64,000 bases of DNA from Candidatus Gastranaerophilales bacterium (GTDB lineage: Bacteria; Cyanobacteriota; Vampirovibrionia; Gastranaerophilales; Gastranaerophilaceae), in contig CALUTD010000006.1 of assembly GCA_944323625.1 (NCBI GenBank), positions 41,809 through 105,808 of the forward strand, read 5' to 3'. Each line of letters begins with the position of its first letter. The first letter of the stretch is position 1. This document shows, in pieces, positions 9,718 to 18,351 of the stretch. Under the pieces are notes generated by a model. The model saw only the letters and a program-made list of their open reading frames with translations, was not told the origin of the DNA and did no database searches. Both the position numbers and the translations under genes were made by a program.

Positions 9718-10371
9718 TCAAAGATTCTCAAGTATATTAATAATGTCATGAGGTGTTGCTGCAAATATAGTTGCGCCATTTTGTTTTAAAAACTCCTTAT
9801 CTCTAAAACCCCAAAGAACGCTTATACAATCCATATTTATATTTTGCGCCGTTTTTATATCCACATCAGAATCACCGACATATATTGATTCTTCTATTGA
9901 TGAATTAAGTTCTTTTATTGCTTTTAATACACCATCGGGCTTTGGCTTTTTCTCTATTCCGATACCTTCTCCTATAGCAATATTAATATAATTACCAAAA
10001 TACTTTTTTGTCAGTTCTTTAACTGCCATATCATATTTATTAGATACTACAGCCATTTTAAAACCTCTTTTTTTTAGTTCCTCCAACATAGGAATTATAC
10101 CTTCATAAGGCTGCGTTTTTTCATGCATGTGGTCTTTGTAATAAATTTTAAAATAGCTTACGACTTTTTCCAAATCTTCTTCTTGGATTGTACTTGGCAA
10201 TGCTCTTTCTATTGCAAGTCTTATACCGTTACCCACAAAACTTTTTATTTCTTCAAAGGTTCTTGCGGGGAATCCGAAGCTTGTTATTGCATAATTAAAA
10301 GAACTATGTAAATCTGCCAAAGTGTTTAAAAGTGTTCCGTCTAAATCAAAAATTATTGTATTTTTTTTCAT
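9718..10371 (-). CDS. HAD-superfamily phosphatase, phosphoglycolate phosphatase-like
   Basis: 217 residues. The catalytic HAD motif is FDLDGTLLNT (nucleophile Asp9, acid/base Asp11). Motif II lies in VVSNKY, the Lys in EKKPKPDG, and the acidic motif is VGDSDVDI. A helical cap (about 15-85) makes this subclass I, like Gph and PpaX. Likely substrates are small phosphorylated metabolites such as 2-phosphoglycolate, but the sequence alone cannot fix this. It stands alone, with short gaps to both neighbours. Confidence 0.85.
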   Translation of the reverse strand: MKKNTIIFDLDGTLLNTLADLHSSFNYAITSFGFPARTFEEIKSFVGNGIRLAIERALPSTIQEEDLEKVVSYFKIYYKDHMHEKTQPYEGIIPMLEELKKRGFKMAVVSNKYDMAVKELTKKYFGNYINIAIGEGIGIEKKPKPDGVLKAIKELNSSIEESIYVGDSDVDIKTAQNINMDCISVLWGFRDKEFLKQNGATIFAATPHDIINILENL

Positions 10372-10420
10372 ATTTGTAAAATTCCATCATAAAATTATAA
10401 AACAAAGAAAATATAAAAAA

Positions 10421-10912
10421 CTATAGCTTATACTCCATAATATAATCGTCCATAACAAAATTGTTTCCTATATCTGTTATAACCGAATCAATGGTTTGGA
10501 ATCCCCATTTTTCATAAGCTTTTATTGAGTTTGTATTATTTTTGTTAACGGTTAATTGTATTAAATTTTTATTGCATTGCTGCGCAATCTGTTTAATTTT
10601 ATTAAAAGATTGTTTCCCACAGCCTAAACCTCTGAAATCATTTTTTATATATAATTTTGATAAAAACAGGTAGTTTTCTTTCGGACATACACCAAAATAT
10701 CCTATTGTATTACCATTATCTTCCAAAATATTATAAAAGTATCTTTCTTTTTCAATTTGCTCTTTTATTGCATTATAAGATTGAAATTTTTCAACCATAT
10801 AATTTATTTGTTCTTCAGATAACAGGCATGGCCAATATTCATGCCAAATTTCGGAAGCAAGTACGGCTAATTGATTTATTTCTTCATCTGTTTTTATATT
10901 TTTATAATTCAT
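10421..10912 (-). CDS. GNAT family N-acetyltransferase
   Basis: 163 residues with a GNAT fold: FYNILEDNGNTIGYFGV as the central beta strands, then LSKLYIKNDFRGLGCGKQSF, the acetyl-CoA pyrophosphate loop (R/QxxGxG/A), and NTNSIKAYEKWGFQ, the common C-terminal motif. It transfers an acetyl group from acetyl-CoA to an amine; the acceptor is unknown. It sits nine bases after the histidine phosphatase-like gene on the same strand (10922-11545), so cotranscription is likely. Confidence 0.88.
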   Translation of the reverse strand: MNYKNIKTDEEINQLAVLASEIWHEYWPCLLSEEQINYMVEKFQSYNAIKEQIEKERYFYNILEDNGNTIGYFGVCPKENYLFLSKLYIKNDFRGLGCGKQSFNKIKQIAQQCNKNLIQLTVNKNNTNSIKAYEKWGFQTIDSVITDIGNNFVMDDYIMEYKL

Positions 10913-10921
10913 AACTATCCT

Positions 10922-11545
10922 TTATAAAGGCAAATAGGCAGAATATACCAAGCTCGAAAAGTCTTCAAAATAACTTATTTGTGTAGCACTTCCCGTTGGT
11001 ATATATATTTTATATTGACTTTCCGGTGGAATAGAAAGTGCACTTGCAACTGCCGACTGTATTATTTCTCTGTTTGTTACTATTATAAGTCTTTTTGAAA
11101 GGTTAGACTCAACCGCTTCAGAGATTGATTTATCAATCCTCTTATTAAAGTCAAAAAGAGTTTCACCATTTTCAGGACAAAATTTTTCCGGATTTGAAAA
11201 GTATTCATCAAGAGAACCGGGAAATTTTTCTTCAATATCTCCGTATGAAAGCCCTGACCATATACCGGCTTTTCGGCCGGTTAAATTCTCTTTTACTTCA
11301 AACTCTTTATCACAAATTTGAGCAAGTATTCTTGCGCTTTGAGTCGTTCTTAATGCAGGGCTTGAATATATTTTATCTATTTTCAAGCCTTTGCTTTTTA
11401 CCCATTCTGAGATTTTTTGCATTTCATATTTACCGGTTGCATTAATTGCCGGATATGATTCATCATCAAAAAATCTGTTTTCTTCAGTATTTATTGTTGA
11501 ACCGTGACTTATAAACGTTATTTTACATTTTCTTTTAAATATCAT
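10922..11545 (-). CDS. histidine phosphatase superfamily protein, degenerate active site
   Basis: 207 residues from an ATG at 11545, which has AGGA eight bases upstream. A frame extension to 11668 would add 41 residues unlike the family and cross a hairpin, so I reject it. Family features are SSPALRTTQSA (phosphate-binding Arg66), the ENLTGRKAGIWSGLSY region and NGETLFDFNKRI. The usual RHG motif is ISHGST: the catalytic His14 remains but the Arg is Ser13. The second catalytic His, usually in a (S/T)HGG motif, is replaced by Asn158 in VTNREII. Activity as a normal phosphomonoesterase or mutase is therefore doubtful. Confidence 0.8.
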   Translation of the reverse strand: MIFKRKCKITFISHGSTINTEENRFFDDESYPAINATGKYEMQKISEWVKSKGLKIDKIYSSPALRTTQSARILAQICDKEFEVKENLTGRKAGIWSGLSYGDIEEKFPGSLDEYFSNPEKFCPENGETLFDFNKRIDKSISEAVESNLSKRLIIVTNREIIQSAVASALSIPPESQYKIYIPTGSATQISYFEDFSSLVYSAYLPL

Positions 11546-11617
11546 ATTCTTATTCCTACTTTTTATATTATATATTATTTTTGTATTTATACAAAATAAA
11601 TTTATATGAAAACGTAA

Positions 11618-11645
11618 GTTGGGGTACACTTCATTCCACCCCAAC
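11618..11645 (-). terminator. possible terminator hairpin after wecB
   Basis: GTTGGGGT at 11618-11625 pairs with ACCCCAAC at 11638-11645. On the minus strand it lies about 90 bases after the wecB stop and is followed by a weakly T-rich stretch (TTACGTTTTC). It lies just upstream of the histidine phosphatase-like gene, so it could also sit in that gene's leader. Confidence 0.5.
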
Positions 11646-11737
11646 AAATACAAAAAACTCAAATGCAAATTTCCTTATCAAAATTATAACGGAACAAGCA
11701 ATATAAACAGCTGGTATTTAATACCCGAATAATTTCA

Positions 11738-12844
11738 TTACAAGTTTTTAAGAACTTCAACAATCCGCTTTGAGGCTAAACCATCGCCGTAAGGGTTAAT
11801 TGCTTCTGACATTTTTTTATACTCATCTTCATTATTTAAAAGAGTTTCAACAGATGAAATAATTATTTCCTTATTAGCTCCTGCAAGTTTAACAGTACCA
11901 TATTCAACCGCTTCAGGACGTTCAGTCGTATCTCTTAACACAATTACGGGTTTACCCAAAGAAGGCGCTTCCTCCTGCACTCCGCCTGAATCCGTTAATA
12001 TAATATTTGACTTTTTCATAAGAGTGCAAAATTCAGCATATTCAAGCGGCTTAATTAAATGTATTCTGTCTTTTCCTCCCAGTATTTCATATACCGGTTT
12101 TTGTACATTCGGATTCGGATGTACAGGGTATACAACTTGAATATTTTTATTATTTTTAACAAGTTCATCTACTGCTTTACATATTTCTTTGATAGGCTCG
12201 CCAAAATTTTCTCTTCTGTGGGAAGTCAAAAGAATTGTTTTTAAATCGGGATTCAAATTTAAACCTTCAATATCCTTTTCATAATTTTTAACAGTATACA
12301 ATAATGCATCAATAACCGTGTTACCCGTTTTATAAATATGTTCTTTAGGTATTTGAGATTTTATAAGATTTTCACATGACTTATCAGTAGGTGCAAAATG
12401 ATATGTACAGACAGCATCTGCAAAAACTCTGTTTATTTCTTCAGGAAACGGATAATATTTATCAAAAGTTCTTAATCCCGCTTCAACATGTCCTATGGGA
12501 ATTTTTGCATAAAACGCAGATAAAGCCGCTGCCATTGACGTTGTAGTATCACCATGTACTAAAACAATATTTGGTTTTACTTCTTCTATTACCTCTTTTG
12601 TTTTTAAAAGTACTTCACTTGTTAAAGACCATAAATTTTGGTTATTTTTCATTATGTTTAAATCATAATCGGGCTCAACTTGAAATAAATCCAAAACCTG
12701 ATCCAAAATTTGGCGGTGTTGAGCAGTTACACAAACTACACTTTCGAGAGTATCTGTATTTTTTTCAATTTCTTTAACTAATGGCGCCATTTTTATTGCT
12801 TCAGGCCGTGTTCCGAATATAGTTAAAACCTTTGTTCTCTTCAT
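11738..12844 (-). CDS. wecB: UDP-N-acetylglucosamine 2-epimerase, non-hydrolysing
   Basis: 368 residues. The enzyme interconverts UDP-GlcNAc and UDP-ManNAc for envelope polysaccharide synthesis. The signatures are FGTRPEAIKMAPLV at the N-terminus, VHGDTTTSMA, HVEAGLRTFD, PEEINR, LTSHRRENFG, and TDSGGVQEEAPSLGKPVIVLR for uridine nucleotide binding. The ATG at 12844 has GAGG five bases upstream and is preferred to an ATG at 12868 that would overlap the neighbour. It follows the P-loop gene by ten bases. No ManNAc dehydrogenase or transferase is adjacent. Confidence 0.95.
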   Translation of the reverse strand: MKRTKVLTIFGTRPEAIKMAPLVKEIEKNTDTLESVVCVTAQHRQILDQVLDLFQVEPDYDLNIMKNNQNLWSLTSEVLLKTKEVIEEVKPNIVLVHGDTTTSMAAALSAFYAKIPIGHVEAGLRTFDKYYPFPEEINRVFADAVCTYHFAPTDKSCENLIKSQIPKEHIYKTGNTVIDALLYTVKNYEKDIEGLNLNPDLKTILLTSHRRENFGEPIKEICKAVDELVKNNKNIQVVYPVHPNPNVQKPVYEILGGKDRIHLIKPLEYAEFCTLMKKSNIILTDSGGVQEEAPSLGKPVIVLRDTTERPEAVEYGTVKLAGANKEIIISSVETLLNNEDEYKKMSEAINPYGDGLASKRIVEVLKNL

Positions 12845-12854
12845 AACAACCTCT

Positions 12855-13535
12855 CTACCAAAGTGCATTAGGCATCATACGCTCGTAAAACCAAATAGGA
12901 ACACCATCATACACGGGTTGTTCAAATTCTTTTTCAAGAAAATCAGCGACTCCTATGGCTTTTATTGGAATATTTACCTGAAGGGAAACGTTTTTAAGAA
13001 TCTCATATCCCTTTATAACATCTTCTTTTGTCGTTTCACTTCCAAAATGGGTATTACTTATAAAACCTGAAAATTTTTTCCATTGTCTTTTTTCAATTCC
13101 TTCGGAGAAAGTAATGTACTCAAGTATATTTTCTTCACTTGAAGTTTCAAATTTTGAAGTATTTATAACAAGATATATTTCAAGGTTTTTTTCCATATCT
13201 ATATTTGTAATAATATCAAGAATATCAAGCCCTGAAGCGCCATAACCTACATCTATAATAATATCTCCTTCATTTGACAGGCAGTTAATTTGTTTAGAAG
13301 TAACATAAGTTGCAGCTTCCCCCAGCCCGAATGCATCTTCTTGAGTAATTACGTTAATACCTTTTTCTCTTAATGGTTTTACAATCGGCCTGAGAGTATA
13401 TGCAGGTTCAACTGTATCTAAATCGACAAGAGTAATTTTTTTACCTTCTCTTGCAAATTGTATTGCCCTATTTAGTGCGGTTTCGGATTTTCCGCTCGCG
13501 TATGCTCCGGCATATACCTCTGTTTTTCTAGTCAT
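12855..13535 (-). CDS. P-loop nucleotide-binding protein of unknown role
   Basis: 226 residues. GAYASGKSE (about 10-18) is a Walker A loop of the SIMIBI/CobQ-MinD-like kind. VDLDTVEPA follows strand two and IIIDVGYGASGLDI looks like a Walker B/switch region. I do not recognise a named family; no ParA partner or dehydratase is adjacent. It is placed between trpS and wecB on the same strand with gaps of about ten bases, consistent with one transcript. An ATP-dependent regulatory or chaperone role is possible but not shown. Confidence 0.7.
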   Translation of the reverse strand: MTRKTEVYAGAYASGKSETALNRAIQFAREGKKITLVDLDTVEPAYTLRPIVKPLREKGINVITQEDAFGLGEAATYVTSKQINCLSNEGDIIIDVGYGASGLDILDIITNIDMEKNLEIYLVINTSKFETSSEENILEYITFSEGIEKRQWKKFSGFISNTHFGSETTKEDVIKGYEILKNVSLQVNIPIKAIGVADFLEKEFEQPVYDGVPIWFYERMMPNALW

Positions 13536-13544
13536 AGTTTCTTT

Positions 13545-14558
13545 CTATATGTTTACTGCATCACGGACTTTTTTCATCACTTTTTCCGCTTCAAGCGCCG
13601 CTTTCTTGCTGCCTTCATTAATAATATCATAGACTTTATCGGTGTCTTTTTTATATTCTTCTCTTTTCTCTCTTATCGGAGCAAATTTTTCATTTATTAT
13701 TTTGCCCAGTTGACGCTTGCAATCCGCGCAGCCTCGTTTACCTGCTCTGCATTCACATTCAACTTGTTGAACGGTTTCTTCATTTGCAAAAGCCTGATAA
13801 TATTTAAATGCAACTTCACACTGTTCGGGATGACCCGGGTCATCTTTTCTTGCCCTCGTTCTATCCGTTACACACTGCATTATTCTTTTTGAGGTTGTTT
13901 CTTCATCATCGGATATTTTTATGTCATTATTAAATGATTTTCCCATCTTTTGACCGTCTACACCTAAAAGTAAAGGTATTTCCGTTAACTTTGGTTTCGG
14001 TTCATTAAATAAATCCGTTTTATATATATTATTGAACCTTCTTGCAATGTCGCGTGTAATCTCCAAATGTGCAAGCTGGTCTATTCCAACAGGCACTATT
14101 GCTGCATTTAAAGCCATAATATCAGCCGACATCAATATAGGATATCCGAGCAAACCGTATGTCATTTGCGGCATATTATCACTTGTGTCATTTTCTTTAT
14201 TTTTGAGTATTTTAACCATGTCTTTAAGCGTAGGGTCTCTTTCTGCCCAGTTATTAGGTGTTATCATACTCAATAATATATGTAATTCTGCTATTTGCAG
14301 TACTTTTGACTGAAAATATATCACGGATTTATCAGGGTCTATACCGCAAGCAAGCCAATCCAAAACGACATCAAGTTTATCCTGTCTTAAATTTTGAGTA
14401 TTATCATATTTTGTTGTAAGAGCGTGCCAATCCGCCACAAAATAAAAACAATTGTATTCATCCTGCAGTTTAACCCAGTTTGTTATTACGCCCATATAAT
14501 GCCCCAAATGGAGCCTTCCCGTTGAACGCATGCCTGATATCAAATTGACTTTTTCCAT
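13545..14558 (-). CDS. trpS: tryptophanyl-tRNA synthetase with iron-sulfur-type Cys motif
   Basis: 337 residues from the ATG at 14558 (AAGG five bases upstream; an in-frame GTG at 14564 is less likely). This class I synthetase charges tRNA-Trp. The HIGH motif is GRLHLGHYMG and the KMSKS motif is QKMGKSFNN near 203-211; GIDQLAHLEITRDIARRFN is the Trp/ATP site. Cysteines at 247, 270, 277 and 280 have spacing C-x22-C-x6-C-x2-C, the pattern described for the [4Fe-4S]-binding TrpRS of Thermotoga. Cluster binding here is inference. Confidence 0.96.
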   Translation of the reverse strand: MEKVNLISGMRSTGRLHLGHYMGVITNWVKLQDEYNCFYFVADWHALTTKYDNTQNLRQDKLDVVLDWLACGIDPDKSVIYFQSKVLQIAELHILLSMITPNNWAERDPTLKDMVKILKNKENDTSDNMPQMTYGLLGYPILMSADIMALNAAIVPVGIDQLAHLEITRDIARRFNNIYKTDLFNEPKPKLTEIPLLLGVDGQKMGKSFNNDIKISDDEETTSKRIMQCVTDRTRARKDDPGHPEQCEVAFKYYQAFANEETVQQVECECRAGKRGCADCKRQLGKIINEKFAPIREKREEYKKDTDKVYDIINEGSKKAALEAEKVMKKVRDAVNI

Positions 14559-14617
14559 ATACACCTTTCAACAAAATTTTTTACATATATATTATACATA
14601 AAATATTTTAAGATGTA

Positions 14618-16606
14618 CTATTCAATAAATTTGTTCATATCGGAAAATACCGTAGTCGATTTATCATTATTCAATATGAAAGTCATATCCGCGGATTTGT
14701 TATTATTCAAGGCCTGTTCTTTATTTATTCGTTTTTTTGTAGCTCTTTCATTTATCCAAGGCAGCATGAAGCCAAGGAAAACAGGAACTAATACAAGTAC
14801 CGAGAATGTTGTAAATCTTGAATTAATTGTTTTTGCTTTCTTTACCCAGGGATTATCTTTATTTTCAAATAATTTAACAAGTTTTTGAACCTGTTCGGAA
14901 TCTTTTGCCTTGGTCAATATATCTTTTATAACAGAATTATCGGCATTTTTTATATTTTTGCCTTCTTGTTGAAGCAAATCGTCAACTAAATTTTTCGATT
15001 CATCGGTTAAAGAAAAGACCTTAGATAAATTTCCGCCCTGTCCGTCAATAAATTCGCAAAAGCCTGTTATTCCGTCTTTATATTTGTCTATACCCGAATA
15101 TTTAGAAATAATTTGCGAAGTTGATAGTGTCTGTACTCCTTTTATAGGTTTAAAGTAGTCAAATATTTTTCCGAATATATTTTTATTTTTAAATTTTTCA
15201 TCTTTCAATGCAAGTACCAAACCTGAAGTTTTTTCATTAAGTTTTGAAAAACCTTTTCTCAATTCTTTTTCGGCAAAACACATTGTTGTACATGTAACCA
15301 AATCACGTCTTATAATTTCTTCTCTGTCATATTTATCCTTTGCCTGTCTTGTCCTGGGCAACAAAATACCAAACCCCATAATACCGAGAAGAAGCGGGAA
15401 AGAAAGATTCATGCCCTCAAATTCAATACCCTGCGCCATTCGACCAATCAAGCCGTTTCCCGTTAATTTATTTACAACGCCCGAAGAACCGAAAGACGGA
15501 TTTGATTTATCCTTTTTTTCTTCCTGTTTATCTTTTGTTTTTGGTTCTTTTTGTACCTGAGAATTTAAACTTTTATCATTTAAAGTTTCTTCTTTCATTA
15601 AACCTTTTAGTCCGGCATTTTCTTTACCTTCAGCTTTATTATAAAGTTTTGGAATTATTTGCAAGAATGCCATAACAGCACCATACATAGCTAAATTTGC
15701 ACCCAAGCGGCCGATTACTTTTTTATTTGTCATTTTATTTACAAATTTTTGGACATTTTCAGGATTTTTTATTTTAACTTTTTCAACAACATCATCTGCA
15801 TATGACATAGCAAATGATACGGCATCATCAAAGGAACCCGAAGTTGTTTTTGAAACAAATGCACGTGTGAAATCCGTATATACAGGGTCTTTTGAATGTC
15901 TTTTAGCTATATCCGTAAATTCATCGGCAAGTTTACTTATAGTATCCTTTTTAGAAGCCTTGTCTTTTATATTCTCAGTAATTTTCTTTGCAAACTCAGC
16001 TGCTTTATTTATGGTTGCTTCGGAAGGCTCTGTTTCGTTTTTTGCATTTTTTAAAATTTCCGTGAATGTATTTTTGTAGAAATCCTGTTTCCCTATTACT
16101 TTACCTTCCGCATTAACGGGATTTGCAGCATGAATATCACCGAATGCTTTAATAAACTTCATAGGTACTTCGGTTGACTTGCCAAAAATTTTATTACCGA
16201 CAGCAAGCATGCCACCGGGGATTAAAAACATACTGGGGCCTGTAAGCATTTCTCTTACAAACTCTTTTGCCGCGAAACTAAAATTCTTCTTTCCTTCATT
16301 TTCCTTAGAATTTCTTTTTAACCCCATAAAAGGACGCGGCAAGTTTGTGCCTAACATATCTTGAATTGTGAAAGACACGAATAATCCGCCGTTTTCAATT
16401 AAATCAGCAACTTTTAAAGCAAATGTGTCTATAGGCCCCAAACCTTTAAAAGATACACTCTTACCGGTTTCTTGTTTTATATTACCGTTAATATTATAAT
16501 GCTTTAATGAAACGGCTGGCTTATTATTTTTATTTAAACGATTTTGTCTGTATTTTGTACTATCGGCTGTTTTGTAACTTACTTGATTTACCTGCATATT
16601 ACTCAC
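14618..16606 (-). CDS. large tagged membrane protein, lineage-specific
   Basis: 662 residues; I do not recognise a family. A Lys/Asn-rich N-terminus ends in KSVSFKGLG (about residues 49-57), a tag also seen at the N-termini of several other proteins here. Four hydrophobic stretches are visible: MFLIPGGMLAVG, ANLAMYGAVMAFLQIIP, SFPLLLGIMGFGILLP and FSVLVLVPVFLGFMLPW. Between them lie long charged helical regions. The architecture resembles the proteins at 26819, 28077 and 57697. It lies 60 bases upstream of trpS on the same strand but probably has its own promoter in the AT-rich gap 16607-16808. Confidence 0.7.
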   Translation of the reverse strand: MSNMQVNQVSYKTADSTKYRQNRLNKNNKPAVSLKHYNINGNIKQETGKSVSFKGLGPIDTFALKVADLIENGGLFVSFTIQDMLGTNLPRPFMGLKRNSKENEGKKNFSFAAKEFVREMLTGPSMFLIPGGMLAVGNKIFGKSTEVPMKFIKAFGDIHAANPVNAEGKVIGKQDFYKNTFTEILKNAKNETEPSEATINKAAEFAKKITENIKDKASKKDTISKLADEFTDIAKRHSKDPVYTDFTRAFVSKTTSGSFDDAVSFAMSYADDVVEKVKIKNPENVQKFVNKMTNKKVIGRLGANLAMYGAVMAFLQIIPKLYNKAEGKENAGLKGLMKEETLNDKSLNSQVQKEPKTKDKQEEKKDKSNPSFGSSGVVNKLTGNGLIGRMAQGIEFEGMNLSFPLLLGIMGFGILLPRTRQAKDKYDREEIIRRDLVTCTTMCFAEKELRKGFSKLNEKTSGLVLALKDEKFKNKNIFGKIFDYFKPIKGVQTLSTSQIISKYSGIDKYKDGITGFCEFIDGQGGNLSKVFSLTDESKNLVDDLLQQEGKNIKNADNSVIKDILTKAKDSEQVQKLVKLFENKDNPWVKKAKTINSRFTTFSVLVLVPVFLGFMLPWINERATKKRINKEQALNNNKSADMTFILNNDKSTTVFSDMNKFIE

Positions 16607-16808
16607 AACTATTTATATGTATTCACTCTTCTATTAATATCTCTAAATTAATAAATTTGCTATTTATCTGAATTATTTATTAATATTTTTTACAAAACTT
16701 TAACAAGTGTACTTCATACTTTTATTTTAGATACTTATTAAATTTTGTAATTTTTATGCTAAAAGTTTTATACATATTTTTCAAACAAAAAATGCTATAA
16801 ATAGAACA

Positions 16809-17506
16809 TTACCAAGGATAATCATCGGGAATTTTCCAACCAACTGCTTGTATCCAGGCTCCGCATGTAGCGCCTGCATATTGTGCACCTGTTCCTTTTT
16901 TGCATGGATATACAGTTGATGAGGCATAATTTGTATCTCCCCAAAATCTGACTTTACCATTTCTATATATATCCAGCATAAAAATATCTTTGCCAAGCCT
17001 GTTTGGCGAGTTTGATGCATTTATATCTATTAAAATCCAACAGTAATTTATTCCGCCGGAAAACATTGTAAGACCTGTTCCGTCAGATAACACATACCAA
17101 ACAAGAATGTTATTTACCCTTTGACCGTCGATATTATTTACAGGATATTCAACTCGGTCAGGTGAATGAACACCATATTTTTTTGTACCGATAATATAAG
17201 GCTCAAAATATTTTTTAAAAAATTCAGAATTTACTCCTTCTGAATTATAGGAAGTGTCGAATTCCCAGTCTTTCAAAGGCCCGTTATCAAGTTCTGACAA
17301 CTTAACAATGTCGCATACAGATGCAAATCCCTTCTTGAGCTTTTGAACAGTTACTTCTTTTATGTAATTTGTATAAATTAAAGGGATGGTTATTGCTGCA
17401 ATAATCCCGATAATTACAGTAGCAATTAATATCTCAGAAAGTGTAAAAGACTTTCTAGACACTACGGGGGGGGGGTATTTTTGTTCTTATTTTGTAGTTT
17501 ATTCAT
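16809..17506 (-). CDS. pseudopilin-like protein, reading frame off by a C10 tract
   Basis: The mature part (16809-17462) begins SRKSFTLSEILIATVIIGII, a prepilin motif: short basic leader, cleavage before Phe, Glu at +5, then a hydrophobic helix. It ends VGWKIPDDYPW. In its own frame the only start is a GTG at 17462 with no ribosome site and almost no leader. The ATG at 17506 has AGGA seven bases upstream and reads MNKLQNKNKNTPP into ten C residues (17466-17475 on the minus strand), then hits TAG. With 8 or 11 C the ATG would read straight into the pilin, giving 232 residues. I infer a phase-variable or slippage-dependent gene, shown here in the off length. Confidence 0.75.
17466..17475. repeat. 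G10/C10 homopolymer in prepilin leader
   Basis: Ten G on the plus strand, C on the coding strand, in a region of about 30% GC. It falls between a good start codon and the prepilin motif and sets the frame. Lengths of 8 or 11 restore the gene. Confidence 0.9.
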
Positions 17507-17680
17507 AACTAATCCTATTTATTAATATATTTATTATATCCTTATTTTTGTTTTTGTAAACTAAAAAAGATGTATAGGTTAAGTAATTCGATGACAAAGA
17601 TTGAATTTCTAATATTTCAAAAAATACGTATTATAGATCAAATAAAAAAAATTTGACAGCCTATATTTCTTTATTTAAAT

Positions 17681-18193
17681 TTACTTAATTCTTTTTAGCC
17701 AAAACGGACTTTTGTTAACATCAAGACTCATTGGAATTCCGAAAATTGATATATCAAATGTTTTTGCGGGTAATTCCTTAAAATCCATTTTTTCATAGAA
17801 CCCTTTAGGATTTTGTTGCATTTTATGCAATTTGTCGGCATTTAAAGTGACAACTCCTCTATTTCCTTTATCCATACTTCTTTCAACAGCAACTTGCAAA
17901 AGGTTTGTTCCAATTCCTTTATATTTATGCCTGCAATATGATTCTAAGTTAATTACAAAAACAGAATCTTTATTTACTTCAATTTCTATGTCCCCTATGA
18001 GTTTACCGTCTTTTCGCATTTCATACTTTTCAAATGTATCTTTTTGCAGCGTTTTATATATTTCAGTTTCACAATATTTATCTTCTTTTTTTAAAGGCAA
18101 ACTTTTCTTTTTAATTATGCAGGTTTTATAAAGGGTTTCAACATCTTTAATCCCTTTAAAACTAATAACATTTTTTACAGAGAAATTAATCAT
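17681..18193 (-). CDS. tagged GNAT-like acetyltransferase
   Basis: 170 residues from the ATG at 18193. A longer frame to 18265 runs through a terminator hairpin and is rejected. The N-terminus is MINFSVKNVISFKGIKD, containing the SFKG tag. The centre, KLIGDIEIEVNKDSVFVINL then CRHKYKGIGTNLLQ, has the strand-plus-(R/K)xxGxG loop pattern of GNAT enzymes, and FYEKMDFKEL matches their C-terminal motif. Catalysis would be acetyl transfer from acetyl-CoA; the substrate is unknown. No clear ribosome site precedes the start. Confidence 0.6.
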   Translation of the reverse strand: MINFSVKNVISFKGIKDVETLYKTCIIKKKSLPLKKEDKYCETEIYKTLQKDTFEKYEMRKDGKLIGDIEIEVNKDSVFVINLESYCRHKYKGIGTNLLQVAVERSMDKGNRGVVTLNADKLHKMQQNPKGFYEKMDFKELPAKTFDISIFGIPMSLDVNKSPFWLKRIK

Positions 18194-18237
18194 ACTACTT
18201 ATAAAATACGTAAATAAAAAATTTGCTAAAAAATAAA

Positions 18238-18253
18238 GACCGCATATGCGGTC
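18238..18253 (-). terminator. terminator after the small tagged protein gene
   Basis: A perfect 16-base palindrome, GACCGCATATGCGGTC, followed on the minus strand by TTTATTTTTT. It stands about 100 bases after the stop at 18352. Confidence 0.65.
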
Positions 18254-18351
18254 ATAAAATAACAAACAATAATTTTGAGGAGAGGAAAAATGAGCTACGA
18301 TTTCAATCTGTAATAATACAGCATAAAAATTGCGCTCAATACTATATTTGA

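Noticed and set aside
11546..11668. N-terminal extension of the histidine phosphatase-like gene
   Set aside because: It crosses a hairpin, has no family similarity, and a better start with AGGA lies at 11545.
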